DNA of 64,000 bases from Selenomonas sp. WCT3 (GCA_900100835.1 FNCM01000011.1:18913-82912); one strand, 5' to 3'. Positions 23,885-34,803 are shown, counted from the stretch's first letter. Numbers and translations are program-made. The notes: generated by a model from the sequence alone, not told the origin.

Positions 23885-26107
23885 TCAGCTATTGGTATTG
23901 CTGCTCATTTTTCGCACGACGCTATAAACATCTTTTACCCGGCGAAGCTTCGTGATAATCTGGGTTACCTGCGTGGAATTGCGCACATCGAGGCCCAGCA
24001 TTATCGTCGAAGTCTTGTTGCTGCGATTCGGATTGGCATTAATGCTATGGATGTTCAACTTCATCTCGGTGGGAATCGCCAAAACGTTGTTGAGGATACC
24101 ACTGCGGTCGTTGCAGACGATTTCCAATTCGACGGTATACTGCTTATCCAGACCAATATCCCAGCCCACTTCGATCATGCGGGAAAAATCCGTATCCTGC
24201 AATACGTTGGGGCAATCCGTCCGATGTACTGATACGCCGCGGCCGCGGGTGACAAAACCGATAATCGGGTCCCCAGGAATCGGATTGCAACAGCGGGCCA
24301 GTCGTACCATAACCCCGCTTTCCCCCTCTACCAGCACGCCATGGCTCGACTTATGCTTCTTGCCATTCTGCTGGGGATGTTTAAGTTCAGCAAGAATCTT
24401 GGAGATATCTGGCGGGGTACGCTCCTGAATTTCCTTTTTGTGCATCTCGATGAGCTTCGTCATGATGCCGTGAATTGGAACGCCGCCATAGCCAAGAGCT
24501 GCCAGCAAATCATCTTCGGTGAGGATGTTGAGCTTCTTGGCTACTTCCAACAGACGGCCTTCTTTTACAAGTTCCTTCGGCAAATAGCCCAGGCGCTTGG
24601 CCTCATCCTTGATGAGCTCAAGACCGCGCTCAATATTTTCTTCGCGCTTTTCTTTCTTGAACCAGGAGCGGATTTTGCTGCGGGTTTCGGAAGAGGCGAC
24701 GATATTGAGCCAGTCACGGCTGGGGCCATTGTTGGCCTTGTTGGTGATAACCGAGACAATATCGCCATTTTTCAGCTTATGCTCCAGCGGCACCAATTTG
24801 CCATTAACCTTGGCCCCGACGCAATGATGTCCCACTTCCGTATGGATGCGGTAGGCAAAATCAATGGGAATCGACCCCTTCGGCAAGTCGATGACATCCC
24901 CCTTCGGCGTGAACACAAACACCTCATCGGAGAAGATATCCACCTTCAACGCCTCGAAATATTCCTTCGGGTCCGAAAGTTCCTGCTGAAGATTGACCAT
25001 CTGGCGAAGCCAGTTCATCTTCTGGTCGACGGCTTTGCCCGCCGTGGCTCCTTTGCCAGCTTCTTTATATTTCCAATGGGCCGCCACACCGTACTCGGAT
25101 ACCTGGTGCATCTGGAAGGTACGTATCTGAATCTCCAGCGGATACCCGCGGGTCATAACCGTCGTGTGCAGGGACTGATAGCCGTTTGATTTTGGCATGG
25201 CGATATAATCTTTGAACCGCCCCGGAATCGGCTTCCACATGGCATGAATAACGCCTAGCACCCCATAGCAGTCCTTGACGCTGTCCACCAGAACGCGAAC
25301 CGCTGACAAATCGTAGATTTCGCTGATATCCTTGTGGTCGCGTTTCATCTTCTTATAGATACTGTAGAAGTGTTTGGCACGCCCTTTGATATCTGCCTTA
25401 ATATTTGCTTCTTTGAGCTTTTCGGCAATCGCCTCGATGGCCGTGTCAATGAAAATCTGGCGTTCCTTGCGTTTCTGCTTGACATTTTCCACCAAATCGT
25501 AGTAAATCTCCGGCTCAAGGTAACGGAGGCACAGGTCTTCCAACTCCCATTTCACGTTGGAAATACCCAGGCGGTTAGCTAATGGCGCATAGATTTCAAT
25601 GGTTTCCTTGGCGATGCGCTTCTGCTTATCCTCCCGCATGTATTTGAGGGTGCGCATATTGTGCAGGCGGTCTGCCAGCTTTACCATGATGACGCGGATA
25701 TCCTTGGCCATGGCCAAGAACATCTTGCGGTAGTTTTCCAGCTGGACTTCTTCCTTGGATTTATACTTGATGCGCCCCAGCTTGGTCACGCCATCCACAA
25801 TCATGGCGACTTCCTCGCCAAACATCTCTTCAATCTGTTCTTTGGTATAGAGTGTGTCCTCAACGACATCATGCAGCAGCGCCGCACTGACCGTTACATC
25901 ATCGATGTGAAGCTCCGTCAGGATTTGCGCCACATGGAGGGGATGAATGATATAATCTTCTCCCGACACGCGGGTCTGTCCCTTGTGAGCAGCTGCTGCC
26001 AAATCGTAGGCACGCTGAATCATCGCTGTATTCGCCTTGGGCTCGTAGGTCAGTACCGACGCGATAATCGATTCAATGGTGACCGGTGCTTTGTCTTTAT
26101 CGTTCAT
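23885..26107 (-). CDS. Bifunctional (p)ppGpp synthetase/hydrolase Rel
   Basis: The 740-aa protein makes and degrades the stringent-response alarmone. In order: the HD hydrolase domain (DYIIHPLHVAQIL, ALLHDVVEDT), the synthetase domain (GRAKHFYSIYKKMKRD, YGVLGVIHAMWKPIPGRFKDYIAMPKSNGYQSLHT), TGS (VFTPKGDVIDLPKGSIPIDFAYRIHTEVGHHC), a helical region, the Cys pair ARCCNPIPGD and a C-terminal ACT domain. The RFKD form of the synthetase motif and the intact HD site are those of bifunctional Rel enzymes. It starts 12 nt after recJ. Confidence 0.95.
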   Translation of the reverse strand: MNDKDKAPVTIESIIASVLTYEPKANTAMIQRAYDLAAAAHKGQTRVSGEDYIIHPLHVAQILTELHIDDVTVSAALLHDVVEDTLYTKEQIEEMFGEEVAMIVDGVTKLGRIKYKSKEEVQLENYRKMFLAMAKDIRVIMVKLADRLHNMRTLKYMREDKQKRIAKETIEIYAPLANRLGISNVKWELEDLCLRYLEPEIYYDLVENVKQKRKERQIFIDTAIEAIAEKLKEANIKADIKGRAKHFYSIYKKMKRDHKDISEIYDLSAVRVLVDSVKDCYGVLGVIHAMWKPIPGRFKDYIAMPKSNGYQSLHTTVMTRGYPLEIQIRTFQMHQVSEYGVAAHWKYKEAGKGATAGKAVDQKMNWLRQMVNLQQELSDPKEYFEALKVDIFSDEVFVFTPKGDVIDLPKGSIPIDFAYRIHTEVGHHCVGAKVNGKLVPLEHKLKNGDIVSVITNKANNGPSRDWLNIVASSETRSKIRSWFKKEKREENIERGLELIKDEAKRLGYLPKELVKEGRLLEVAKKLNILTEDDLLAALGYGGVPIHGIMTKLIEMHKKEIQERTPPDISKILAELKHPQQNGKKHKSSHGVLVEGESGVMVRLARCCNPIPGDPIIGFVTRGRGVSVHRTDCPNVLQDTDFSRMIEVGWDIGLDKQYTVELEIVCNDRSGILNNVLAIPTEMKLNIHSINANPNRSNKTSTIMLGLDVRNSTQVTQIITKLRRVKDVYSVVRKMSSNTNS

Positions 26108-26119
26108 GTTCGTCCCTCC

Positions 26120-28090
26120 TTAGCGATGACGTCGATACGTCGGCGAATTATCTAATTCCATCCGCCCAGAAGCCCTGGGCAGGTAGTAGTGATTTTTTTT
26201 CAAGTCCAGCCGCAAAAGGCCCAGCTCCTGAAAAATGCGCAGGCCGGTACTCATGGTATACAGGGAAATTCGATTGCCCCAGCGGCAAAAATTCACGGTG
26301 AGCTCCGCCGCCGTGTAGGGAATGCCATTTTCCTGCTGCTGAATCCCGTAAAGGAAACGATAAATTGCTACCAATTGTTCCCGTTCTGGGAATACCTTCT
26401 CCTTATCGGCAGGCCCTAAAGTATCCACCATGCACTGAAGACTGCGGCGTCCCTGCCATTCGTTGACAGCGGGACTGTAGACCATATCAATAGCCTCTGC
26501 ATTGACAATACCGGCATATTCGCTCTTGTTCCAAAAGAGCGCATGAATCGGCTCGGAGGGCTTGCCTACTTGGAAACGCAGATGCTGCTTCTGGCTGCCG
26601 ATTGCCGCCGCCCCCATCGCCCGGATGCCCCGGCAGCCGAAAAGGGGTTTGGGATTGCCCATTCCATAGGGTTCAAAGAGCTCTAATTCTTCCACCAGTT
26701 CAAAGGTAATATCTTCCGGTGCCAGTTCAAATTCCACTTTGACTTTGGGAATATAATCCTCGTCCGAAAGCGTCTCAGCTGCCACTTTAGAAAAGGCCGC
26801 GCGAAACGCTTCTAGTTCCGAAAGCTTCACCGAAAGACCAGCTGCCTGGGCATGTCCACCGAACTGGATGATGTGCTCCTGGCACTTCTTGAGGGCCTCA
26901 TACATGTGAAGCCCCTCAATGCTGCGACAAGAGCCCTTGCAAACACCATCTTCCTGAATGCTCAGCACAATCGTCGGTTTATAGTAGCGGTCCACCAAGC
27001 GGGAAGCCACGATGCCGATGACGCCGGGATTCCAATTTTCTCCAGCCACCACGATGGCCGGCATATTATCCGGGTCCTTTCCGACCAGCTGCTCTTCTGC
27101 CAGCTTCAGAATTTCCTGCTCAATTGCCTGGCGCTGGCTGTTCAGCAGGTCAAGTTCCGACGCCAGCTTATGCGCTTCCTCTTTGCTATCCGAAAGCAGC
27201 AGCCGAACTCCTTTGACCCCCGAGCCGATTCGCCCCGCCGCATTGAGCCGCGGCGCCAGCTGAAAGCCCACATGCCCGGTATTTATGGCCTTTTCCTGGA
27301 TGCCGGCCACCTGGATTAGCTCCCGGACACCAGCAAAGGAAGAATCCTGCATCGCCGCCAGTCCCTCTTTTACAATGCGGCGATTCTCACCAGTCAGCGG
27401 AACGATATCGGCAACGGTTCCCAGTGCCACCAATTCCAAATCCTGGGTATAATCTTCCCCTTCCAGTTCACGCCAAAGGGCCTGGCAAAGTTTAAAGGCG
27501 ACACCAGCACCGCACAATTCCTTATCGGGATAGGGACAATCAGCGCGATGCGGATTGACAACGGCCAAGGCGTCGGGAAGCACATCACCCGGCAGATGAT
27601 GGTCGGTCACGATGATATCCAATTTTCCCTTCATAGCAGCCACATCATCCACCGAAGCGATGCCGCAATCCACCGATACCAAAAGCGTTACGCCTTTAGC
27701 GGCAATCTGCTGAAGTGCAGGCAGATTAAAACCATACCCTTCTTTTACGCGGTCGGGAATATGAAACGATACCGCCGCCCCGAGTTTTTTTAGATTGTGT
27801 ACGAGCAGTGACGTTGCCGACATGCCATCGACATCATAGTCGCCATAGACCATGATTTTTTCTCCGCCCGCAATCGCTTTTTTGATGCGGACAACAGCTG
27901 CATCCATGTCCTTCATGAGAAACGGATCATAAAACGGCTGCTTCTCCGGATGCAAAAAACGCTCTGCTTCCTCTATATTGGTAATCCCACGATGCCACAA
28001 AATCCCAGCGGACAATTCCGTAATGCCAAGTTTTTTCGCAAACTCCGCCGACTCAGGCACCGTATCATAAAGTTTCCATTGTTTTAACAT
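26120..28090 (-). CDS. recJ: Single-stranded-DNA-specific exonuclease RecJ
   Basis: The 656-aa protein is a 5'-3' single-strand exonuclease of recombination and repair. The DHH-family metal motifs are visible: YGDYDVDGMSATSLL, SVDCGIA, VTDHHLPGD and NPHRADC, then the DHHA1 region (GENWNPGVIGIVASRLVDRY, GGHAQAAG). A further C-terminal extension of about 130 residues after the OB-like part is seen in many Firmicutes RecJ. The ATG has TAGGAG upstream. It is co-oriented with rel and separated from the giant kinase gene by a terminator. Confidence 0.93.
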   Translation of the reverse strand: MLKQWKLYDTVPESAEFAKKLGITELSAGILWHRGITNIEEAERFLHPEKQPFYDPFLMKDMDAAVVRIKKAIAGGEKIMVYGDYDVDGMSATSLLVHNLKKLGAAVSFHIPDRVKEGYGFNLPALQQIAAKGVTLLVSVDCGIASVDDVAAMKGKLDIIVTDHHLPGDVLPDALAVVNPHRADCPYPDKELCGAGVAFKLCQALWRELEGEDYTQDLELVALGTVADIVPLTGENRRIVKEGLAAMQDSSFAGVRELIQVAGIQEKAINTGHVGFQLAPRLNAAGRIGSGVKGVRLLLSDSKEEAHKLASELDLLNSQRQAIEQEILKLAEEQLVGKDPDNMPAIVVAGENWNPGVIGIVASRLVDRYYKPTIVLSIQEDGVCKGSCRSIEGLHMYEALKKCQEHIIQFGGHAQAAGLSVKLSELEAFRAAFSKVAAETLSDEDYIPKVKVEFELAPEDITFELVEELELFEPYGMGNPKPLFGCRGIRAMGAAAIGSQKQHLRFQVGKPSEPIHALFWNKSEYAGIVNAEAIDMVYSPAVNEWQGRRSLQCMVDTLGPADKEKVFPEREQLVAIYRFLYGIQQQENGIPYTAAELTVNFCRWGNRISLYTMSTGLRIFQELGLLRLDLKKNHYYLPRASGRMELDNSPTYRRHR

Positions 28091-28189
28091 TGTTTACAAC
28101 TCCTACGCTATATATTAACGTATTTTATTACTTTTATCCATATTTTTCTACCAAATAGAACATTTCGCTTTCCCTGTACACAAATATAA

Positions 28190-28240
28190 TACAAAAAGAC
28201 GACAAACCGTCCATCTACGGACCATTTGCCGTCTTTATCT
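28190..28240 (-). terminator. Terminator of the giant signalling gene
   Basis: An imperfect stem pairs AAAGACGACAAACCGTCC (from 28195) with GGACCATTTGCCGTCTTT (to 28236), followed on the minus strand by a T run (CTTTTTG). Confidence 0.75.
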
Positions 28241-31200
28241 TAGCCAAGATATTCCTGCAATTTGAGCAGCAGGGTTGGCATGTCAACAGGTTTTGTAATA
28301 TAGTCATCCATGCCGCTGTCCATGGCTACGCGCCGGTCTTCGGCAAAGGCGTTGGCGGTCATGGCCAGAATGGGGACATGATGCCCCTCTTTCTCCGCTT
28401 TTCGTATCAACTTGGTTGCTTCCAATCCATCCATAACCGGCATTTGGATATCCATTAAGATGAGATCGATACGCTTAGGGTCTTTCGTATAAAGTTCCAC
28501 CGCCAGCGCACCATTTTCCGCAGACACCAGCTCAGCCCCGAAATCGCCCAGCAGGGCCAATATGATTTCCAAGTTAATTTCATTATCCTCCACCACCAGA
28601 ATCGTCTTGCCAGCAAAATGCCCCGCTTCTGGCAAGTGTCTTTCCTTTTTCGTTATCAGCGGTTCCATTGCATCCTCAGCCAGCCGCAGTACCAGTTCAA
28701 TATGGAAGGTCGTCCCACAGCCCTGCTCACTGTAAACGCTAATGGTGCCATTCATCATATCGACAATGTTCTTGACGATGGCCATGCCAAGGCCAGTTCC
28801 TTGAATCTTGCTGACGGTACTGGTCCGCTCCCGGGTAAATGGCTCAAAGATATGCTGGACATACTCCTCACTCATGCCAATTCCCGTGTCCCAAACCTCA
28901 AAGCTGAAATTCCCATAGCCAGCTGGGGCATTATCCATCTGAACGATGCGAAGGCCTGTACTGCCACCACTTGCCGTGAATTTCATGGCATTGGACAGGC
29001 AGTTCAAAAGGATTTGGTTAATGCGCAGCTTGTCGCAGATTACCATCCGGTTTTTGACCCCCTCCGTATCGAGGAAGAAATCCAGTCCCTTTTGCTTCAT
29101 ATCGTTTTGCAAAATATCCCGGATCCCCCGGACCAATTCCGGTAGATTCGTCGCTTTTTCCTCCAGCGTCACTTTGCCGCTTTCGATGCGGCTCATATCC
29201 AATACATCGTTGATAAGGGACAGCAAATGATGGCTGGCGGTAGAAATCTTTTGCAAATACTCATGCACCAAGTCCAAATTATCCCGGTGTGCCTCCGCCA
29301 ATTCGGTAAATCCGATAATCGCATTCATGGGGGTGCGGATATCATGGGACATATTCGACAAAAAATCCGTCTTAGCCTTGCTGGCGGCATTTGCCTGCCG
29401 CAGTGCCAAAGCCAACTGGTCATGTTGGGTCTCCAATTTCTTCTTTTGCTGTTTGACCTTGCGGTCAAGGGCCAATTGCTCCGCCTGCTTAAAATCGATG
29501 GCCATAAAGGACATGATGATGCGGGACACACGGCCATCGGCCTGACGGTCCGTAACCTGCAAAATGACGCGCCGCCAAGTATTGTCAATGCCTGGCACTT
29601 CGTAAATATACTCCCGCCGATTGTCCACCACCAGCAGCTGCTGAACATACTGCGAGTCGCTGAGCTGTTCCCATAATTGCCGGTAGGCTGGCGCCACCAG
29701 GCTGGCCAGCGGTGCAATAACCGTCCGATAATCTCTCGACTCCAATCGCTGACTCTTGACATAACTGAAGGGCAAAAAGCCACGAATGCGACCGGATTCC
29801 AGCTCACAGACATAGATAGCACTATACTCCTTGACCAATTGCTCATTGACGTAGCGCAAGCGGATTTCATCGTCACGGTCCAGAAATCCCAATACCACTT
29901 GGCGCGGATTTCCCGCCTGGTTCATCCGGACAAACTTTAACTCACGGAACCACAGCATTCCCTCTTGCCAGACACTAAAGATGACCGAATAGGTATTTTT
30001 CTTTCCCAGCTCCCCTTGGACCTTTTCCAAACTGCTTGCCGACAGCACCCGCAGCCTCTCCGGTTCATAAACCCGTTGCTCCACAAAGGTCTGCATGGCC
30101 ATGCTGTACCCCTTGCGAAGAGGAAAAACATCCTCCATCAAGCGGGACTCCTGCCGGAAGGGCACCAATCCTCCCGTATGCAAATCCAGCAAGTAAACGG
30201 CTGCATATTCCTCAGCCAAACCGGCAATCATATCCGTGCTTTGCCGCTTTTCCAAAGCATTGGCCCGCTCCCGGCGAATCTCTTCATCTTTATCCGCCAG
30301 CGCCAGCAGGACATGATTCACCTGGCTTTCTGCCATGTCAATGCGAACGGCCTTCCACTCATAATACCGCCCGCCGCGGCTTTCAAAACTGCCACGGATA
30401 CTGTGCTTCTTCTTGAGGACACGCTGCAAGTTTTGGGCGGACAATTCATTTCGCATTTTTTCGCGATATTTTTCCTTCACGGCCTCCTGACAAAAGTCAA
30501 TCAATCCTGCCGAATAGCCATCGGCCGCCAGGAATTGGGGATAATTGAGCAACGCCATGTTTTCCGCCCGATGCAAGCAGCGCTCCACCTTGTCCTCCTG
30601 CAATTGCAGTTCGAGAATCAAGCCGTATTCCTGGGCAATGGCCTGAATGATTTGCCGGTCATACATTTCACGGCGCGAATGTTCATCACACTCGGCAAAA
30701 CCGATGAGGACCTGCATGGTCTCCCCTGCTCGGCTTTCCAGGGCAATTTTTATTTCGTAATACACCTGCTCATCATTTAGATAAATCTGACTGTAGTAAG
30801 GTGCCTTGCAAAGCTGCTCGAACATATACCGCGTAGACATGGCCTGACGAACCGCCTTGCGGTCACGCGCACAGACAATAGTATTGATAAAGCCATCTAC
30901 AATCTCGCGGTATGGTCTATCCAACAGCAGCCGGCCCACTTTCGCCTTATGCCGGTCATCCAGCTTGAGGATTTCGAAGGTCTCCTCGGGCAGCCGCAAC
31001 AAGTACACCGTCAAGAACTCCTGGGACAGGGTCATAGCAATGCCAGCATCATAGGGCATCGTCTGATAATCCATGAGCTGTCGCTGCTGGGCATCATCGT
31101 AGAGGAAGGTATAGAACACCTCACCATGCTGAAGATTGCGCACCAGCCTGCCAATCGCGTGCACATAGCGGACATTTCCCTTCCGCGTTACAATTCGGAA

Positions 31201-34200
31201 AGCCGCAAAGTCAATGCGGCTGCCTTCTTGATGCATAATCTGATTCCAGATGCTCTTCTCCACCGCATCGCGGTCTTCGGGCAAAATGAGATTGCGGAAA
31301 CTCCCCTGCACAAACAGCAACAGTTCCTCCAGGTCTTTGCACTCAAGCATTGCCACGATGCCCTGATTGCCGTAAAGGATTTCTCCCTGACCAGTCGCCC
31401 GGTACACCAAAACAGCACCTGGCAGCCCATCCATAATGGCAATATCTTCCAGCCCTTGAGTCGTACATAGCTGACTGTTGACCGCTGCATCAAACAGCAG
31501 ATAGGAATGCTTTCCCTGCCCCTTAACCTGATAGAGGGCCGCATCGGCTTTGCGCCCTAACACCGGCAGGTTGGCACCATGAACCGGATACACTGCCGCG
31601 CCAATGGAAAGGGTGACCGCAATCTCACTTCCTTCAAAGGTGAAAGCATGCAATCCCATCGCACACATCTCCACCCGGGATTCTACCTGAGACCAATCGG
31701 CTTCTTTGATAAGCACCAAAAATTCATCGCTGGCATTGCGGCCCACAATGCTATCCCCACCGAATAAACATTTGAGGTCATCAGCTACACAGCGGATGGC
31801 TTTATCCCCCACCACACAGCCATAACGGTCATTGATGAACTGCAGATTGTCGATATCTACCACCAGCAGAACAGCCGGCACAGCAGAATACTGCTCCAAA
31901 TACTCGTAAGCATAACGGTCAAATCCCGTGCGGTTCAGCAATTCCGTCAGCTCATCCACCTCATGATAAGCAGCCCGTTCATACTGCGCGTATACATAGT
32001 TGAAATAATCCGCCAATCTATCCTGGGGCAGTTCCTGAATGCAGAACAAAAACCGTTTATTAGACTCCGTTGCGATGATGTTAAGCGCCACCCAGCGGCT
32101 GCCACCTGCGGGTAAATTGATGCGGAAAAATTCCCGCAAACAGCGCTGCTCCCTTTTTTCCATCTGCGCCAGCCAATCCAATTCCATAAGGACCACAAAA
32201 CGCTCCCGGTCCTCTGGATGAATCACCTGCTGGGCAAACATACAAACGACGGCCCGCAAAGACAGCGTTTCTTCAAAACCACTCCAATGCTTTTGCGAAT
32301 AAACTTTTTCAAAACTGTCCTGCTCCACATCGACGAGGGCAATATCCTGAAACATCTCGAGCAAATACTGGGAAGAGGGATGGAACTTCGACAGCTCACA
32401 ACTGGAAAAATTATTGGTCGCATTATGGGTCATGAACCGGTAATACTGCCGGCCGCCCCGTTCCCCAACAAATTCGATTTTTAGCAGACAGAGATTCCCC
32501 TTCAACAAAAAGTTATGCGAAACCACCTGTCCCTGGCTGCGCGCCTCCTGGCAGTATTCATAAAGCTGTCCCATCCAGTTCATCACGCCATTATTTAGGA
32601 CTATTTCGGCAGCCTGCAGTCCCTCAAAACCAAACAGTTGCAGCAACTCAGTATAATACCCATTGGCGCCAAGATAATGAAGCCGCGCCCGCCGCAATTC
32701 CACCACCGCAATGCCATCGTCAATCAAAAAATCCGTCCGGCTAAGTTCCCGAAATAGCGGGACGTCCGTTGTCTGCTCAATCTCAATTCCCTGTTGGCGA
32801 ATGGACTCAAAGGCACTAAAGAGGGCCTGGGGCCGGCCATAGAAATAGCCCTGCACCATTTCGCAGCCCATTTCCCGCAAAACCTGCAGCTGTTCTTCGG
32901 ATTCAACTCCCTCCGCCAAAGTCTCAAACCCAATTCGCTTCGCCATCGCCACCGTATAGCGGATGATTTTCTGAGACCGCTCATTGAGATTTGTAACAAA
33001 GTGCATATCCAATTTAAGCACATCAAAATCGCAGTCTTTTAACGTATGAAGCGAAGAATAGCCATTGCCAAAATCATCCATCCAAACGGCATAGCCCGCC
33101 GCCTTAAAGCGGGCAATCTGCTGCCGAACCGTCTCCTCTCCCGCCAACAGGCTCTCTGTCACCTCGATATGCAAAAGATTGCGCGGAAGGCCATAGTCTG
33201 CCATGGCTTCCTCAACTACATCAAAAATATCACAAAGCAAAAAATCCAGCCGGGACAAATTGACAGAGACCGGCACCACCGGCCGCCCCATATCCATACA
33301 AGTACGCAAATCCTTGCAAATCTGCCGGATCATATAGCAGTCCAGCTTGTGAATCTGCCGCGTGTTTTCCAGCGTGCTGATAAACAGTCCCGGATTTAAC
33401 ATACCCCGTTGGGGATCCTGCCACCGGGCCAAGGCTTCAAAACTACAAAGGGTTCGGGTAAGGGTGCGGATTATCGGCTGATAATACACCTGAATATATT
33501 CCCGTTGCACCGCTTCATCAATATGGGCGGCAATATAATCATAAAGCTCTGCCTTATGCTCCATCTCCGGTGCATAATACGCACAATCCCGCTCTGGCGA
33601 TGAGCGCAAAAAATCCGCGGCCAGCTTTGCCCGGTCACAGGCATGCAGGAACTCTTCCTCGTCACCGCCATCGAGACAAATCCCGGCATAAATCCGAAGC
33701 ACATCGCCCTTCTCTTGCTCCATGACCTGATGCTTCAAATCCGCAAAAACAGCCTCTACCCCACTGGCAGCACTGAGCACCACAAAGCGCTCGTCCCCAA
33801 AACGGCAGACCAATTCCCCAGCGAATTGTTGGCGGATATGATTGGCAATGCGCACCATGAGGTCATCATCTTCGGAAAAATCATACCGACTGTTGCGAGA
33901 TGGCATTCGGCAAACGCGAATATCCAGAACAGCCGGCTGCCTGCCATCCCGCATCATCCGCTGGGCAGTCACATGACCGCGCAGGCGGAAGTAATTGCCA
34001 TTGGGAAGGTTAGTCCGTTCATCGTAAAAGGTTTCATCCCGCAGTGCGGCTCGCAAGAGGTAAGCTGGCTGTCCTTTCCAAAGGGTTCGTATCACCTGCA
34101 GCAGGATTTCCGTCTCGCCTCCTGGCAGCGGTACAATCGTCTCGGGGCCATCGGCCAAATCATCGAGCGGAATGATATTCCGGTCATCCGCCGGATAAAA

Positions 34201-34803
34201 ATACTCCTCAAAGGTTATCCCACTGTCAAAAAAACGAACCGGCGGCCAAAGGACTCGCATCTCCTGGTTGCACATAAAAAGCTCATGACCTTCCGCGCCC
34301 ACGATCGCAAAGGCCTCGCCATTGCTATTGATTAATTCTTCCAAGGTGTGGATATAAAGTTTCTCATGGGAATGGGATGTATCGATAGCTTCGGTAACAT
34401 CATCGTAAAACACCACAGCGTACTCTGTGCCATCTTCTAGATAGCAATGGGTTCCACGGGCATGCAAAATGCGGTATTCTTCCCTGCCATAGAGCCGTTC
34501 CCGATACAGCGCATCATAAATACCGCCGTGGGTACGAGCAAAATCCATCGCCGCCACCGCCACATGCACCGTATCATCCGGATGGACATTCTTATACATG
34601 TCATTTTCAAATTGCGCCACCAACTCTTCCCGGGTATAGCCAGGAGGCTGCAACGCCAATAGGCCATCGGATACCAACAGCACACGAATCTTGCCCTGCA
34701 AAAACTGATACATCGCCAAGGGAATCGCCAGCCGTTCCAGCGCCTCCCGCATTTCCAATGACATAATATAAGGCCGATTTACAAACTGGTCTTTCTTGCT
34801 CAT
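28240..34803 (-). CDS. Giant GGDEF-EAL-GGDEF hybrid histidine kinase (about 2187 aa)
   Basis: One unbroken frame joins two signalling systems. N-terminal PAS-like part; a degenerate GGDEF (RFGDERFVVL near residue 336); an EAL domain (about 430-680) with the catalytic elements EALARW, PVSVNLS, HIEVTES, WMDDFGNGYSS, LKLD and AEGVES/QGYFYGRP; a sensor segment; a second GGDEF with the usual DELTELLNR and VDIDNLQFINDRYG but the active loop NASDEF (near 1024); several PAS-like units; HisKA (MSHDIRTPMNAIIGF, His near 1819); HATPase (DTGIGMSEEY, GTGLGMAIVK); and a receiver (LILMDIQMPVMDG, Asp near 2116; KPVDMP). No membrane helix was seen. Predicted: a cytosolic c-di-GMP phosphodiesterase whose activity is tied to a phosphorelay. 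The start at 34803 has GGGGAGAGGAA upstream. Confidence 0.9.
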   Translation of the reverse strand: MSKKDQFVNRPYIMSLEMREALERLAIPLAMYQFLQGKIRVLLVSDGLLALQPPGYTREELVAQFENDMYKNVHPDDTVHVAVAAMDFARTHGGIYDALYRERLYGREEYRILHARGTHCYLEDGTEYAVVFYDDVTEAIDTSHSHEKLYIHTLEELINSNGEAFAIVGAEGHELFMCNQEMRVLWPPVRFFDSGITFEEYFYPADDRNIIPLDDLADGPETIVPLPGGETEILLQVIRTLWKGQPAYLLRAALRDETFYDERTNLPNGNYFRLRGHVTAQRMMRDGRQPAVLDIRVCRMPSRNSRYDFSEDDDLMVRIANHIRQQFAGELVCRFGDERFVVLSAASGVEAVFADLKHQVMEQEKGDVLRIYAGICLDGGDEEEFLHACDRAKLAADFLRSSPERDCAYYAPEMEHKAELYDYIAAHIDEAVQREYIQVYYQPIIRTLTRTLCSFEALARWQDPQRGMLNPGLFISTLENTRQIHKLDCYMIRQICKDLRTCMDMGRPVVPVSVNLSRLDFLLCDIFDVVEEAMADYGLPRNLLHIEVTESLLAGEETVRQQIARFKAAGYAVWMDDFGNGYSSLHTLKDCDFDVLKLDMHFVTNLNERSQKIIRYTVAMAKRIGFETLAEGVESEEQLQVLREMGCEMVQGYFYGRPQALFSAFESIRQQGIEIEQTTDVPLFRELSRTDFLIDDGIAVVELRRARLHYLGANGYYTELLQLFGFEGLQAAEIVLNNGVMNWMGQLYEYCQEARSQGQVVSHNFLLKGNLCLLKIEFVGERGGRQYYRFMTHNATNNFSSCELSKFHPSSQYLLEMFQDIALVDVEQDSFEKVYSQKHWSGFEETLSLRAVVCMFAQQVIHPEDRERFVVLMELDWLAQMEKREQRCLREFFRINLPAGGSRWVALNIIATESNKRFLFCIQELPQDRLADYFNYVYAQYERAAYHEVDELTELLNRTGFDRYAYEYLEQYSAVPAVLLVVDIDNLQFINDRYGCVVGDKAIRCVADDLKCLFGGDSIVGRNASDEFLVLIKEADWSQVESRVEMCAMGLHAFTFEGSEIAVTLSIGAAVYPVHGANLPVLGRKADAALYQVKGQGKHSYLLFDAAVNSQLCTTQGLEDIAIMDGLPGAVLVYRATGQGEILYGNQGIVAMLECKDLEELLLFVQGSFRNLILPEDRDAVEKSIWNQIMHQEGSRIDFAAFRIVTRKGNVRYVHAIGRLVRNLQHGEVFYTFLYDDAQQRQLMDYQTMPYDAGIAMTLSQEFLTVYLLRLPEETFEILKLDDRHKAKVGRLLLDRPYREIVDGFINTIVCARDRKAVRQAMSTRYMFEQLCKAPYYSQIYLNDEQVYYEIKIALESRAGETMQVLIGFAECDEHSRREMYDRQIIQAIAQEYGLILELQLQEDKVERCLHRAENMALLNYPQFLAADGYSAGLIDFCQEAVKEKYREKMRNELSAQNLQRVLKKKHSIRGSFESRGGRYYEWKAVRIDMAESQVNHVLLALADKDEEIRRERANALEKRQSTDMIAGLAEEYAAVYLLDLHTGGLVPFRQESRLMEDVFPLRKGYSMAMQTFVEQRVYEPERLRVLSASSLEKVQGELGKKNTYSVIFSVWQEGMLWFRELKFVRMNQAGNPRQVVLGFLDRDDEIRLRYVNEQLVKEYSAIYVCELESGRIRGFLPFSYVKSQRLESRDYRTVIAPLASLVAPAYRQLWEQLSDSQYVQQLLVVDNRREYIYEVPGIDNTWRRVILQVTDRQADGRVSRIIMSFMAIDFKQAEQLALDRKVKQQKKKLETQHDQLALALRQANAASKAKTDFLSNMSHDIRTPMNAIIGFTELAEAHRDNLDLVHEYLQKISTASHHLLSLINDVLDMSRIESGKVTLEEKATNLPELVRGIRDILQNDMKQKGLDFFLDTEGVKNRMVICDKLRINQILLNCLSNAMKFTASGGSTGLRIVQMDNAPAGYGNFSFEVWDTGIGMSEEYVQHIFEPFTRERTSTVSKIQGTGLGMAIVKNIVDMMNGTISVYSEQGCGTTFHIELVLRLAEDAMEPLITKKERHLPEAGHFAGKTILVVEDNEINLEIILALLGDFGAELVSAENGALAVELYTKDPKRIDLILMDIQMPVMDGLEATKLIRKAEKEGHHVPILAMTANAFAEDRRVAMDSGMDDYITKPVDMPTLLLKLQEYLG

